From assembly GCA_035235625.1 (NCBI GenBank), contig CP141146.1, forward strand, positions 4,520,501-4,584,500: a stretch of 64,000 nt of DNA, read 5' to 3'. The translations under genes and the position numbers were made by a program. This DNA comes from Saururus chinensis (lineage: Eukaryota > Streptophyta > Magnoliopsida > Piperales > Saururaceae). Position 1 is the stretch's first letter. Every line of letters starts with the position of its first letter. Positions 1-11,086 of the stretch are shown one piece after another. Under the pieces are notes generated by a model. It did not search any database. It was not told the origin of the DNA and worked only from the letters and a program-made list of their open reading frames with translations.

Positions 1-540
1 AACATAAATATGACATTGGATTGGTGATGATAGATTAATGGTAAAGAACCATATGTATTCCATGGATGTGCCCATTCATTCACCAATTGATGTGCTTTCT
101 TCAATTTTATGTGCTTTTAATTGGCTTTGTAACACCCTTGCTTGAGAACTAATACAAACCAAGGATCAGAATACAGAATCCAGGTGATAAACTTTCATAA
201 AAAACCAAAGCGGCAACATCTATGTGTGAGAGCTATAACAATCCTCTACACACTATGGAAATTAAGCCCTCCTTGTGTGTAGGGCAGAACAAACCTAATT
301 TTATTCTAATTTTGGATTGAGCCTATGTTGTTGTGCCGTTGGTTGCCTACATACATATTAGAATAACATTGTATCCGAATGTAGTTCTACCTAATGGCTA
401 ATACATTCATCAGTCATTACAAAATCATATACATCAAAATATGTACATCCAATTATTTAACTGGAGTCTCATGAAATTTCATAAATCATCAAAGTTCAAC
501 GAATGCTAATAAATCAGTAGAATCACACATCTCACTCTAT

Positions 541-720
541 CACAGAGTGGAGCAAAACACATCAGAGCATATTGAATCATATCAAATCATATCAGATATC
601 ATCTGACCATATCATATTAGATTGGAGCATATCAGATCAAAACAGAGCTTATTAGATCATATTAGATCAAAACATATCAGAACACATCGGATTAGAGCAT
701 AATATATATCTTAATTAACA
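541..720. repeat. Degenerate AGATCATATC / AGATCAAAACA short tandem repeat in LTR family A
   Basis: About 180 bp consist of imperfect reiterations of 'catatcaga', 'ttagatcata' and 'agatcaaaaca'. The corresponding part of the second family-A copy (about 43910-44150) has the same texture, so it belongs to the LTR and is not a chance AT-rich stretch. Confidence 0.6.
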
Positions 721-2058
721 TATGCATTCATATAATTATATATTAAATCATAATATCAGTAACTCATACTCCTTTGTAGTTCTAGAAGTAGCGGCATTTG
801 GACTTACTCTTTCTTTCAGGGCGTCTCCCCTTTAGGTTCAGAGATGGCTGGCGGGGCCTCTTCTTGCTCCAAAATATTTCTTTCATTGTGGCCGAAGGAG
901 AAAGACATACGCTCCCCTTTCCTAGGGCTTTTCTCACTCTTTATGCCCAAAGGCGAAAGACCCACCCCCCCCCCCCCCCCCTTACCTAGAGACGCATCAC
1001 TCTTTGTACGCTCGAAGGCAGTACACATAACCTCCCCTTATGTTACACCCCGACTTTTTAAAATACTTTATAGGTCGGAGCAACGACAAATTTGTAATAT
1101 AAAACATGGGCCAAGATCAACCGTGCACAGAAGAGTAACTATTCATTGATTTGGGTAAATACAAAAACTTTACAAAATAAGGCCCATCGTGCCTTAACAA
1201 AATCAAAGTCGCGCACAACCAAAATTTATACATAATAAAAGAACGTGATAAAGCATAGATCTTTCGAAGTCTACGGGTAACCTTCATTCATATCGTCACC
1301 TTTGGTCAGACCTGTAGCGTCTAGGGGTGGGTGAGTATAATTATACTCAGTAGATAGAATTAAAATCTATTAGCATGCTAAAACATAAAGCATAAATAAA
1401 TACGCATAAAATATTCTCATAATACAACGTCGAATTAAATTAATATTATTGACTAATAGAATCCAACATGTTTCTTAGATAAAAAGTAGACAAAATAGTT
1501 ATTCGCGGAATCCGGTAAATTCGGATAATTCATTCGTAGCCACAATCCGATAAATAAATCAAAATCGGATAAATCATCATTAACAGAATGTCGCCGATAC
1601 CCGAGCGACATACACCCGTGCTCGTGGGGCGACAGGATCAAAATGAAGAGGATCTTCCCACGATATCCAACTTCATGAGCGCGCCATATGCCATAATAGG
1701 CGGTACCTAGGAGTCATAACTCCGATAGCTTTTGGGCTTCATACCAAATAGCTACCCTTCAAAACCGATCGTAGTTTTTGGGCTTTATACCAAATAACTA
1801 CCATTTAAATTCGGTTAAATCGTTCGTAAACAATATTATTATTAAAGCTCATGTCACGATAAATTCCATCGTAGAGGGGTACGATACGCTATTATCTTAG
1901 CGTTCGCCCGACCCCTAATAAATATCGTCTATTTTCAAAATCATAATTATTATAAGAAACAAATAAATTATAAAGTATTGCATCTAGTCGTAGCATGAAA
2001 GTAGAGCCTAAGACCACCTACCCTCGTAAGGCCTACGTTCACGGTCAGCTTAAAAGCG

Positions 2059-2245
2059 ATGGGCGGCACCTCCCCTTGCGCGGAGATAGTTTCCTCGTTC
2101 GGCTCGGGTGAGGCGGACAGAACCTCCCCTAGCGCCGGGACAATCTCCTTGTCCGGCTTGGGTGAGGCGGGCAGAACCTCCCTTAGCACTGGGACAATTT
2201 CCTCGTCTGGCTCGGGTGATGCGGGCAGAACCTCCTCTTACCCCG
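2059..2245 (+). repeat. 54-bp minisatellite, about 3.5 units, inside LTR family B
   Basis: Units run GGCGGGCAGAACCTCCC ... CTCGTCTGGCTCGGGTGA, with a 54-bp period that is a multiple of three. For this reason several frames stay open here and give 18-residue repeats on both strands. These open frames are not treated as genes. The AGAACCTCCCCT core also occurs in the unrelated LTR family A. Confidence 0.75.
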
Positions 2246-2517
2246 GGTCGTTTCTACCTTTTAGAGAACCTATCTCGAAAAATGGGCTATCTCACGACAT
2301 CGGGCACCCTCGATTTAATTAGGAACGGTTTTTGAACAGGTAAAAACGGGCGAGAAACAGCGAATAAATAGAACATAGAAGTTTTGACAGCGGGCAGAGA
2401 AGGGAAGATAAAATGAGTGACCAAAAAACAAAGGCCCCCCCTCCCTATTTATAGAAAACTGAAACCGTTGGATGCGCGCCATGTGGTGTGCATCCAACGG
2501 TGGAAAAGGATTTGCGT

Positions 2518-2811
2518 GCGTCAGCAGTGACGCACGCGCTGGCGTGCGTCATTGCTGACGCACGTGGAGCATGGCTTGCGTTGTGCAGGCCAAGGCCTGC
2601 ACAACGCAGGCCATTAACTACCATGGACTGCAGTTGCAGGCCATGGGTTGGCCTGTAGCAACACGTCTGTTGCTACAGGCCTGGCGTCAGCACTGCTGAC
2701 ATGGCCTGCACAACGCAGGCCATTAACTACCATGGACTGCAGTGGCAGGCCATGGGTTGGCCTGTAGCAACACGTCTGTTGCTACAGGCCTGGCGTCAGC
2801 ACTGCTGACGC
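2518..2811 (+). repeat. Hairpin-rich 109-bp tandem duplication in LTR family B
   Basis: Two nearly identical units lie at about 2594-2702 and 2703-2811. Each contains short perfect inverted repeats, such as GTAGCAACACGTCTGTTGCTAC and GGCCTGCACAACGCAGGCC. Just upstream (2518-2563) is another palindromic GCGTCAGCAGTGACGC / GCGTCATTGCTGACGC cluster. It is GC-rich against an AT-rich LTR end. Confidence 0.8.
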
Positions 2812-3261
2812 TATTTTTTTTATTTATTTTAAATTTTGTTTTATTTTTCGTTTTTAAATTTAAAACGAAAATAAAACTTTAAACGTGCGTAACTCCTTAC
2901 CTCGAACATGGAATCACACGTTCTTGGTACCGCTGGATTCGTATCGATGAGCCATACGAAACAAGACCACACAAGGGCATATTTTTTCGTAAAATAAAAT
3001 TGGGTCCCGCCCATGGCACGCTTCCCAATGCCATAACCTACTATTCCGGTGTCCGTTTGACACGTTCTTGGGCTCGATACATTCGTCTCACCGAGCCTTA
3101 TTAAATATCTTAAGGCTTCTAAGAACGAAATAGGCTCAAAATAGTCTAATTTTAAGAAAAACTGTTAATGGGCCTTGAAACCCATTAATGGGCCCAAACG
3201 CTCGAATTTCAAAACGCTGAAATTCCGGGGCATTACACCTTACCCAGAGACTCTTCTTACT

Positions 3262-3485
3262 TTTCGCACTCGTAGGCGGTGGACAGAACCTCCCCTTACT
3301 TTGGGATATTTTTCACACTATGTGGCTCGTCAGTGAAGGACGAAGTCTCCCCTTACTCGAGGCCACTTCTCTCAATGAGGTCCGACGGCAGAGGACAAAG
3401 GCTCCTCTTGCTTCGAGCCACTTTTGTCTCTCTTTTGGCCCGAGGGTGTCGGACAGAGCCTCCTTATGCCCCGGGTTGTTTCCCC
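3262..3485 (+). repeat. Degenerate CCTCCCCTTA-type repeat units in LTR family A
   Basis: Units of roughly 60-70 bp repeat the pattern 'ggacagaacctccccttac ... ttgg.. cact'. The same array continues on the other side of the nested LTR (about 800-1040) and in the second family-A copy (about 44260-44910). The overlapping open frames here are by-products of the repeat. Confidence 0.6.
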
Positions 3486-4496
3486 TCTCTATAATTTTCA
3501 ACTTGAGGAGTGAATGCTTCCATTATGTAGAACACCATTGAATTAGCAAAAAATGTCTCTTAAATGGGCAAAACAGACTCAGGAAAGGCCAAAAAATTCC
3601 TCCGAAAAATCACATGGGTTTTCTATTTATAGAGGAAAAAACCCGCGAGCGAACTGAGTGACACACATGCACGCGATATGCGTCGTGTGCCTTGAGGCGG
3701 CAATGCGGTAGGCGGATGCATGCTTTGCGCGGATGCCTCATGTCGCATTGATGGCCCACATTAGCTCGAGTCCCCGCGACGTGAGGCGCAGCTCGCCAGC
3801 CGTTGGCATCATCAATGATGCCAACAAATTCGTCATTTTCCTTATTTTTAATTATTATTTTATTAAAATATTATCCCAACTTCAATACGCAATATCTTTT
3901 TACCCCGAAGTTGAAATTGCACATTCTTAGTACCAATGGACTCGTCTTAATGAGCCCTTCAAAATAAATTACACATAGGTAGGTTATTTTAAACTTTTTA
4001 AGTAGGTTTTACCTATATAACCCGCTTCCCAAGGTCGTTCTTCTATTTTTTACGTTCGTTACTTCAAGCTATACCCATATATAGAGATTTCATCTCTTAA
4101 CACCCCCTAAATTCTTATCTAAAATTCTATAATTATTCTAAACCTATCAGGTTAGACATAATTGAAAAATAGGGCATTACACTAATAGCTTAGGTTTTGA
4201 TTTTGTGATAATGAGATGTGGCCCCTTTATTTTTCAACTCATACAAATAAAGAAACTTTGATTTGTAAATGAGCAATTTCTGAAAATGGCTTTAGAATTG
4301 AATGAAATCGTATAAATATATACAATTTTAACTAGATATTAGAAATGACCATACACACATGGGATCTTACACATATGTGACTAGAAGTTACTCAAATGCC
4401 CTATGCCCCCTTCTACTTCATCTCCACCAACTCGATCAATAAAGTGAAAACTAGCCTTGCCTAGCTATGCCTCCCAATTGTAGCTGCCAGCCCCTA

Positions 4497-4528
4497 CATT
4501 GCCATTGCCATTGCCATTGCCATTGCCA
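4497..4528 (+). repeat. (CCATTG)n hexanucleotide microsatellite
   Basis: About five units of CCATTG followed by CCACCGCC, in a CT-rich stretch (4440-4700) that has some open frames but no recognisable protein. Confidence 0.7.
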
Positions 4529-4705
4529 CCGCCATCCAATCCAAATCCATCGCCACCACCTCCTCTTCCACTGTTGTGACCACCTCTTCCTCAGCTTTCT
4601 CCTCATCATCCTGCCCTTCCCTTCCTCCTCCTATGATGTTCTTTCTTTCTCCTTTGTCTCCTCCTTGGCCTCCCCTCCTCTTTTGTGGCCAACACTGCCT
4701 CCTCC

Positions 4706-5813
4706 CAGGGCCGGCTCAAAAGAATTGGAGGCCTAAGGCGAAAATTTTATTACTTGTAACAAAATCATTGAATTAATTTATCTATTTTTATAGTTTTTTA
4801 TACCCTAACTCTTATTTTTAGTAGACATTAAATGTATACCTCATTTATCCCACATTAATAGCTTCATTTAATTTTGTAAAATAAACTTTTTTTTGAAAAC
4901 CAAATAAAGCTATTAATATGAAATGAAGGATACACTATTAAAAATATTTAAGAAAACCAAAAAACCTAAAGGTTATGCTAAATAAAATTAGTATATAGAT
5001 TAAATTATAAAAAAATAATATGATCAATTTTTAGTTTTTCGCATTCAAAGAGAGCCTAAGAGATAGAAAGTGTTGTCTTTATAAAATGAGATGAGGGAGC
5101 ATATCTATTTTGTAGAATTGAGGAGAAATGAAAACTCTGGTGGGCTGTGGAATGGAATAGAAAAAATTTGGTTGAATCATAGTCGTAGAGTAGGGATAAA
5201 ATGAGGAAGGAGGTTATCTTTAGTGGTTATTATGGGCTAGGGCATAAAATATTTTCAAGGCTAATTTATGCCTCATTTGGTAATTAAGTACCAGATTTAT
5301 TTTTGGCAAAGGTAAATAATTGGGAAGAGTTTTTTTTTGCTCTCCATTGACAGTGAGCTTAGCTTAAGCTACTCATGGAGAGCCCTTCAACCACAAGATC
5401 AACAGGACGTTAATGTGCTTTAGAGTATGCGTTGTCAATCTTAAATAACAATGGCTCCCATGCGTGGCTTATGCTAGGCTATTTGTCAGTGAAAAACATA
5501 AAAAACTCTTCCAAATAATTGTTATGTCCCATAAATAATTTTTGTAGAGGTTATAACTTTAAAATTATATTTATAGGCTTAGAAATTTACACATAATAAG
5601 AGTTAAAATGATGGGACATGAAGTAAGTAAAATTTATAATATAGCATCTATGTTTTTTTAATAGATTATGTAAGTTATTTTGTCTCTCATATATTATATA
5701 TATTTTTGTTTAATAAAATCACATATGATAAGAGTATTAGTATATATGAGGCCTTCTTGTTAGGTGGGGCCTTAGGCAAATGCCTAAGTTGCCTAAGGCT
5801 CCAGCCGACTTTG
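4706..5813. mobile_element. Non-autonomous hAT-type transposon, 1.1 kb
   Basis: The left end is CAGGGCCGGCTC and the right end, read inward on the other strand, is CAAAGTCGGCTGG. These are imperfect terminal inverted repeats of the CAGGG hAT type, followed inside on both arms by GGCCTAAGGC-like sequence. Flanks CCTCCTCC (4698-4705) and CCTCCTCT (5814-5821) match at 7 of 8 bases, the target-site length expected for hAT. No transposase is seen. A second element (5322-5512) is nested inside. The CT-rich sequence becomes continuous if the element is removed. Confidence 0.72.
5322..5512. mobile_element. 191-bp MITE nested in the hAT element
   Basis: Terminal inverted repeats GGGAAGAGTTTTTT and GGAAGAGTTTTTTA extend, with mismatches, to about 45 bp (both arms contain CANTGACA and AGCNTAGC). 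Flanking AAATAATT at 5314-5321 and 5513-5520 is a perfect 8-bp duplication, fitting a hAT-type MITE. Confidence 0.75.
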
Positions 5814-5821
5814 CCTCCTCT

Positions 5822-7190
5822 TTTTCTTCTCCATGCCCGCTCCTCCTCTTGGTCCTACTTCCTAGAATCTAGTGGGGAGTGATTGTGATCAACCGTTAGG
5901 CCATTTAAAAATTTAATTATTTTTTACAACCTCTAATCTCTAAAAATGAACTTATAAATATGTTTGAGTACTTAAAATTAATTTGGTTTCATTTTCACTC
6001 GATTCTGAACTTTCTCTAGTGTCATAGACTTCCATTGTTAACAATTTGTGATAACACATACCTGATAGTCAACAATCAACAACCAAAATAGGAAAAATAA
6101 AGCGGGTTTAACTTTAAGAATAGGTGACTGACAATGTTGGTTGTTAGTTGTTGACTTTATGCTGCCAACTATTAGTTGTGTGTTCTTTTTTAACCACCTC
6201 CTTCATCGGCATCGAAGAAGAAGGAGGTCGTTGATAATGGCCAAGGAGGAAGTGGTGGCAAGGCGGAGCTAGGAGGCAAAGTTGGTTTAGTTTTACATAG
6301 TTAGGTGGAGATGAAGTAAAAGGGGACAAGGTCATTTGGGTAATTTCTAGCCACATATTTGGGTATTATTTAGGTAAAACTATATACATTAGGATTTCAG
6401 CCAATTCCAAGGCCATTTATGAAAGTTGCTCTTTGTATATTTTCGTATTTTAAATATGAAAAAAGTTTACATAAGCTTAGGCTTATGTATTATTGCATGA
6501 ATCAAGGTATCGCGAGCCATTGGATTATGCACATTACTATTACGTGTTATTTGATCGAAATTCAATCGCTAGTGATGCCCTAGCTCAAGTGGTCACGCGT
6601 GAGCCTAGGTTATTTGTCTTTTATTGATTCATCATCTATTTTATATACATGAGTCTTACATTTGACAGTGATAAGAACTTCAAAAGTAAAGATTAACGAC
6701 TATAAAATATGGGCTCTATGTCTACTAGAGGTTTGCTTGACATGAATTCCGACCATAGGCTGGTACTAACTGTTGAGATAGCTAGGTCGGCTGTCAGCAT
6801 GGGCTATATGGCTGCTATTGGTATGTTTTTAACATTCTTGTCAACGGGACTCTTCCAATATGGATGAAATAGTTGCACCTTGAAGATGCAATATAAAGCC
6901 ACAATAATAATGAAGCTATTAACTTGCAATGCTTTGTGGACATACTTAGTAACATTAAATGGCATTTGAGAGTGCCATAATATTGGTACAAAAGGACCAG
7001 GGCATTTGAGCTGCAACCACTCCAATGTTCGTACAACATAGTAGTAAAAAACACTCATACTTCCCTTCATCATCATTTATTTATGCTTTTTTGTCGATGA
7101 TCAAGAGCTTAAACAAATTTAACGACTAAAGCATTCAACAATTTCCCATTCGACTGACTTGACTGGACTAGGCACATTGCAGGTCCATCA
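5822..7190. other. Non-coding AT-rich interval, probably including the 3' UTR of the DMR6-like gene
   Basis: No protein similarity is recognised. The minus-strand open frames near 6804-7076 lie just downstream of the DMR6-like stop and read as 3' UTR or spacer. A tRNA-box-A-like TAGCTCAAGTGG at about 6591 has no matching box B. Confidence 0.5.
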
Positions 7191-9268
7191 TCATCCCTTA
7201 AAAAGCTCCAAAGTGTGTTCATTGTCCAGGTTCCTGCTCCAAAATTTCTCGTAGTATTCCTGATAGGTAAAATCCCTGTACAGAGCCGCACATCCAACGT
7301 TTGTCAGCTGCTTTGCAGGTCTTATGACTGCATCCTTTGCTGGGCAGAGAAATGATGCCACAGACAGCCTCTCCTTGTTTGAATTGACTATGGCTCGATG
7401 CCACACACTCTTGTATGTTCCGTTGCTTAGAGCCTGTATAAACCAAACCCTGACCTTATATAAAAAGTGGACGTCTCTAATTAATCAAAATTTTATAGAC
7501 ATTACTAACCTGAATTTGATCACCGATGTTCACAATAAGGGCGTTTGGATGTGGATCTACGGCCATCCACTTGCCATCTAGGAAAACTTGCAGGCCCGCC
7601 ACTTCTTGGTCTGGAAGAAGAATGGTAAGGGTGTTAGGGTCTGTGTGGGCCTGCAATCCGTATGTGAGCTCCGGCTCCGGACAGGGTGGGTAGTAATTGA
7701 TGGCCATGTGTTGGCCTTGTTCTCCGAGGACCCTTGCCATGTAGCCTACTTCTAGGCCCAGGCTCTCAGATATGAATTCAAGTAGCTTGAATCCTAGCTC
7801 ACGAATCTCCATGCAGTATCTACTCACAACTTCCCTGCATAGAGATATGCCCTCGTAATTGCATAGATATGTTCTTTTGATCTATAGCATATGTTGTTAA
7901 CCTTTTGTCATGATCATAATTTATTTGATTATCAGTAGACTGATTAAAAACTTGGCTGTGACAAGGATAATTAAGAAACATCTCAAGGGGAGGACTGCAT
8001 GTGCACGGAATGTTTGTAATGTCACTAGTAGTGCATCACTAAAGTGGAGTCTCACGGGGCCATATTGTCTTTAGTTGGGAAAACTGTTAGCCTAAGTCAA
8101 TAGCCATTGGTACTGATGAAAACTGAAAACATGTATAAAATATTACAAAAGGAATTAATTATGTAATAGATTCTTACTTCAGCATATCATATGCAAAGGG
8201 TGAGTTTCAACTATTAAGTCTTCGTCACTATGGCGTTGGGGAGGAGGTGGAAGCTTAATCTCCCCCCACTCCCCTTGACCAATGTACCAAATTAATATAT
8301 ATAATATAAATATATTTATTATAAAGATGATAATTATACTTAAAATAATAGCCATTGGGCTCTAATGGCTTCTTTGCAGTGGAAAAAGTATCGAGTAGAT
8401 TATGGATAGGTCCATTCATTTTCTGACAAGTAATTTAAAGTCAACACGACATGTAAAATATGTTCAAACATGTTAAAAAATGGGTAGACTTATACAATTC
8501 TTCTCTTTGCCGGTGACATCAGAAAGAAACGTACGTAAGTGCTGATCTCAAGGAGGTAGCGAGGGAGAACTTTTCATCAAGAAACTTAAATGTTTTATTT
8601 AGAAATAAGAAGGTTGAAAAAAGTGAGCTGATTATACATAATGTCCATTCATTAATCCAACTTGAAGATAATAATGAGATTATAGGTGCATCTTTATATT
8701 AATCTAATTCTTACTTGAAGGAAGAAGGGGAAGAGGGCCACTCATGCACGAACTCCTCCAGAGGGTAGCAATGGAGCCGGAGATAATCTCTCCAGTTGTG
8801 AACTTTCTCCTTGCTGACATTGTGACTGGTGGATAGCCTCACGTTCTTTGCCGGATCATCCGAGTAGTACTTCAGCTTCTCCTCGGCCGGCATGTGGAAA
8901 AACTCACGGGATATTTCCATCATCTCCTTCATGGTTTCCTTATTCACCCCATGGTTTGTCACCTAACAAAAACCATACTAATTATTTATAGGCAGTAAAA
9001 ACCTGCAGATAACAAGCATTGACAACAGGAGAGTGTACAGAAAAGGATATGCATGGAATTAGAGGCAAACCTGGAAAAAGCCATAAGCCCGGCAGGCCTC
9101 CCCGACCTGCCGAACGATCTCGGACCGGTCCGCACATCCGAGATGAATGAGTGGGATTCGTTCAGCTGTGACAACCTCGGAAAGTCTCGGCCGCTCCGAA
9201 GCCGGACGGACGTAGTTAGCAGGCAAGGAGCTCAAGCGTAAGCGTGTGGAGACCAGTGTTTCAGCCAT
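7191..9268 (-). CDS. DMR6-like: DMR6-like 2-oxoglutarate/Fe(II)-dependent dioxygenase, four exons
   Basis: Soluble oxygenase of the DMR6/DLO clade, whose members hydroxylate salicylic acid and which in monocots also includes type-I flavone synthases. Exons, in coding order: 9268-9071, 8962-8715, 7834-7510, 7433-7191. All introns (108, 880 and 76 bp) begin GT and end AG, and the phases join exactly to give 337 residues (family about 340). The N-terminal LPANYVRPASERPRLSE matches the family start. Core YYPPCPEPELTYG is at 196-208. The iron ligands are H212, D214 and H269, and the 2-oxoglutarate pair R279-x-S281 is in RLSVASF. C-terminal FTYQEYYEKFWSRNLD is a clade signature. No frameshift or stop is present. 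DMR6 versus DLO versus flavone synthase I cannot be decided from sequence alone. Confidence 0.93.
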
Positions 9269-9363
9269 GTGTATGCACTTCTCAGACGAAGCTCATTCCG
9301 AAGGCATCTTCCGGTGTATGGCAGTCTGAGCGACTGGGAGTACTGGAGAGTGAAATTGACACA

Positions 9364-9372
9364 CTTAAATAG
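9364..9372 (-). promoter_or_regulatory. Probable TATA box of the DMR6-like gene
   Basis: Read on the minus strand this is CTATTTAAG, about 95 bp upstream of the ATG at 9268, a usual plant spacing. Confidence 0.45.
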
Positions 9373-10819
9373 AGCCGGTGCTAGCATTGGATTAGGTTTG
9401 TGAAATATTAAAATATGACCAGGTTATAAACGTCAAATTAAAATAAGAATGCGGCTATTTAAATTTTTTTTTTTTTTTGGCCCTCATTTCTTTTTTACCC
9501 CAATTTTTTTTATTAAAATCTCTTATATCCCTTACTTTTACCCCAAGTTCCATTCTTTCCTATTTCTCTTTTCTTTCTTTTCTATTTTCTTCGGAATCGA
9601 CACCAACGCGGGTAGTCGCTGGGCACAGCAACCCCAACGACTGCTGCGACGTTGGGCAACCATTGGACCATTGTGCGTGGCCAGCAGTCAGTAGCGATGG
9701 CTGCTAACCGCCTTGGTTGGCCGGTGCCATGTCGGCGACGAAAGGAGAAGAAGAGATGGAGATGGAGAAAGAAAGTAAAAAAAAAAATTGTACAATTTTT
9801 TTTGTTTAGAGGACACAGAGAAAAAAAATGAGTCTAAATAACTACATTTTTAAAATAATTTAACCTTATACTTAATTAAGGTCCGCTTTGCCAATATTGC
9901 TAAGTGGGGAGTCCATATCATCAATCAATAATTTAAAGAAAATACTTTCCGGATCAACTCCTATTATAGTTTCCTCACTAGCCCATATATGGCTTCGAAC
10001 ATGGTATATAAGATAAAAATTGTTTATTAAGGACGTTGGTTAGACACGTCTATAATTAATATTTTAAAAAATTAAATAAAACTATTAATATGACATAGAT
10101 GGCATAAATAAGCATTGCTACACTAGTAACGCAGTCACACACGTATGAAGGCCATAATTGAATGTGGACCCTTGATGGATGCATATGGCCAATGAGGGGG
10201 TTGCCTGCTATATGCAGTGACAACACCACTCCCATATCAGACGTCTAATGCATGACGATTCCATTCTTCTCGGCACACCGCCTGAACTCGTGAGTGAAAT
10301 GAACAAGTTGAGCTACTCGATGAGAGCAAAAACAAAAATAAGGAGAAAAAAAGCATTGAACAACTTTGTCTTGTTTGCTCTCCTCACTTATTGCTACCAT
10401 GCATACGCGAGAATGGATCGCAGGTATTTTCCTGAAGCCGTGTGAGGTGTGCCGACTGCTTTGGCTGTTTCTTCGTTGGACTGGGGAATGGATCAGTTTA
10501 AAATGAAGGAGCGACAGCGCCATGAAAGTGGAAGAGGGCTGAGGTCACGGGCTCCGGACTTGCTGACGGATGCATGAACCAGTGACCAAGTGGTCAGTCC
10601 GGTTGCGGGCCTTGTGGCCGACCACATTGATGATTCATATTTTGATGAAGCTTTGCGGCTAGGGAATCTTGACTAAGTGTGGGCCCTGTCGAGAAACGTG
10701 TTACAGATGAGTCAACTAAACGTAGGAGATGGACTGGTTTTGTGGTAATTCTTTTTTATGCTCTGTACTATCTGTGCTCTATTTTAACAATTTGGGCAGC
10801 CTGAAGAATTTATAAGAAA
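9373..10819. other. Upstream spacer of the DMR6-like gene; no gene recognised
   Basis: Contains a poly-T tract at about 9464-9478, a CT-rich stretch (9480-9600) and scattered AT-rich DNA. A minus-strand open frame (10245-10523) has a stretch vaguely like an aldo-keto reductase segment but no continuing homology, so it is not called. Confidence 0.4.
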
Positions 10820-10917
10820 CTTTGATATTTGAGATCAATGATATACATATTAACACATGTTAGGTACTAACATTAAGTATATGTTAATATGTGTACCATC
10901 GACCTTAAATATCAAAG
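10820..10917. repeat. Imperfect hairpin, MITE-like
   Basis: CTTTGATATTTGAGATCAAT on the left pairs with the reverse complement of ATCGACCTTAAATATCAAAG on the right, and ACATATTAACA pairs inward, leaving a small loop near 10865. The arms are about 40 bp with a few mismatches. No clear target duplication was found. Confidence 0.6.
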
Positions 10918-11042
10918 ATTTTTGTGTATTTTTTATAAAAAATTATTATTAAAATAAAATATTAAAAATACTTATTTACTATTAATAGTGAACTCAGTTT
11001 AAAAAATATATAAGAAATATTAATATTTAAAATAGTATTAAC

Positions 11043-11086
11043 ATCAATGCCCTGACACTAACATGTGCTAGCACCAGGGCATTGAT
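11043..11086. repeat. Short perfect inverted repeat (12-bp arms)
   Basis: ATCAATGCCCTG (11043-11054) and CAGGGCATTGAT (11075-11086) are perfect complements around a 20-bp spacer that itself contains GTGCTAGCAC. Confidence 0.7.

Larger units (their letters stand above)
1041..3237 (+). mobile_element. Solo LTR (family B) with perfect 5-bp TSD CCTTA, nested in LTR family A
   Basis: The element runs from TGTTACACCCCG to CGGGGCATTACA and is flanked by CCTTA at 1036-1040 and 3238-3242, a perfect 5-bp target-site duplication. Removing it restores a continuous family-A LTR. A second copy in the opposite orientation is at 26480-28384 and a degenerate one at about 20955-22140. It has no coding domain. 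A TATA-like CTATTTATA lies near 2450, suggesting the U3/R border. The LTR contains a 54-bp minisatellite (2059-2245) and a hairpin-rich tandem duplication (2518-2811). Confidence 0.88.
128..4181 (+). mobile_element. Solo LTR of an LTR retrotransposon (family A), split by a nested LTR
   Basis: The block starts TGTAACACCC and ends GGGCATTACA, giving the TG...CA ends and short inverted termini of a plant LTR. Without the nested insertion at 1041-3237 it is about 1.85 kb. A diverged copy lies at 43453 to about 47525, with the same order of landmarks: an AGATC-rich stretch, an array of AACCTCCCCTT units, then a TATA-like CTATTTATA near 3612. No internal retroviral domain is present, so it is read as a solo LTR. 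The 5-bp flanks (GGCTT and CTAAT) do not match, so a target-site duplication is not supported and one end may be altered. The Gypsy assignment is a guess from the TGTAACACCCC-type end. Confidence 0.7.

Noticed and set aside
2059-2322. Repetitive 87-codon frame with 18-residue repeats
   Set aside because: Produced by a 54-bp minisatellite in an LTR; overlapping frames on both strands are equally open.
128-4191. Target-site duplication for the outer family-A LTR
   Set aside because: The immediate 5-bp flanks do not match; TAATTGGCTT and TAATAGCTT look alike but are not both adjacent to the ends.
6585-6660. tRNA-like box A (TAGCTCAAGTGG), possible SINE
   Set aside because: No box B at the right distance and no poly(A)/poly(T) tail or TSD could be found.
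10245-10523. 92-codon minus-strand frame with a stretch resembling the end of an aldo-keto reductase segment (EFRRCAEKNGIVMH)
   Set aside because: Only about 15 residues look similar, the expected AYSPLG continuation is absent, and no other exon was found.
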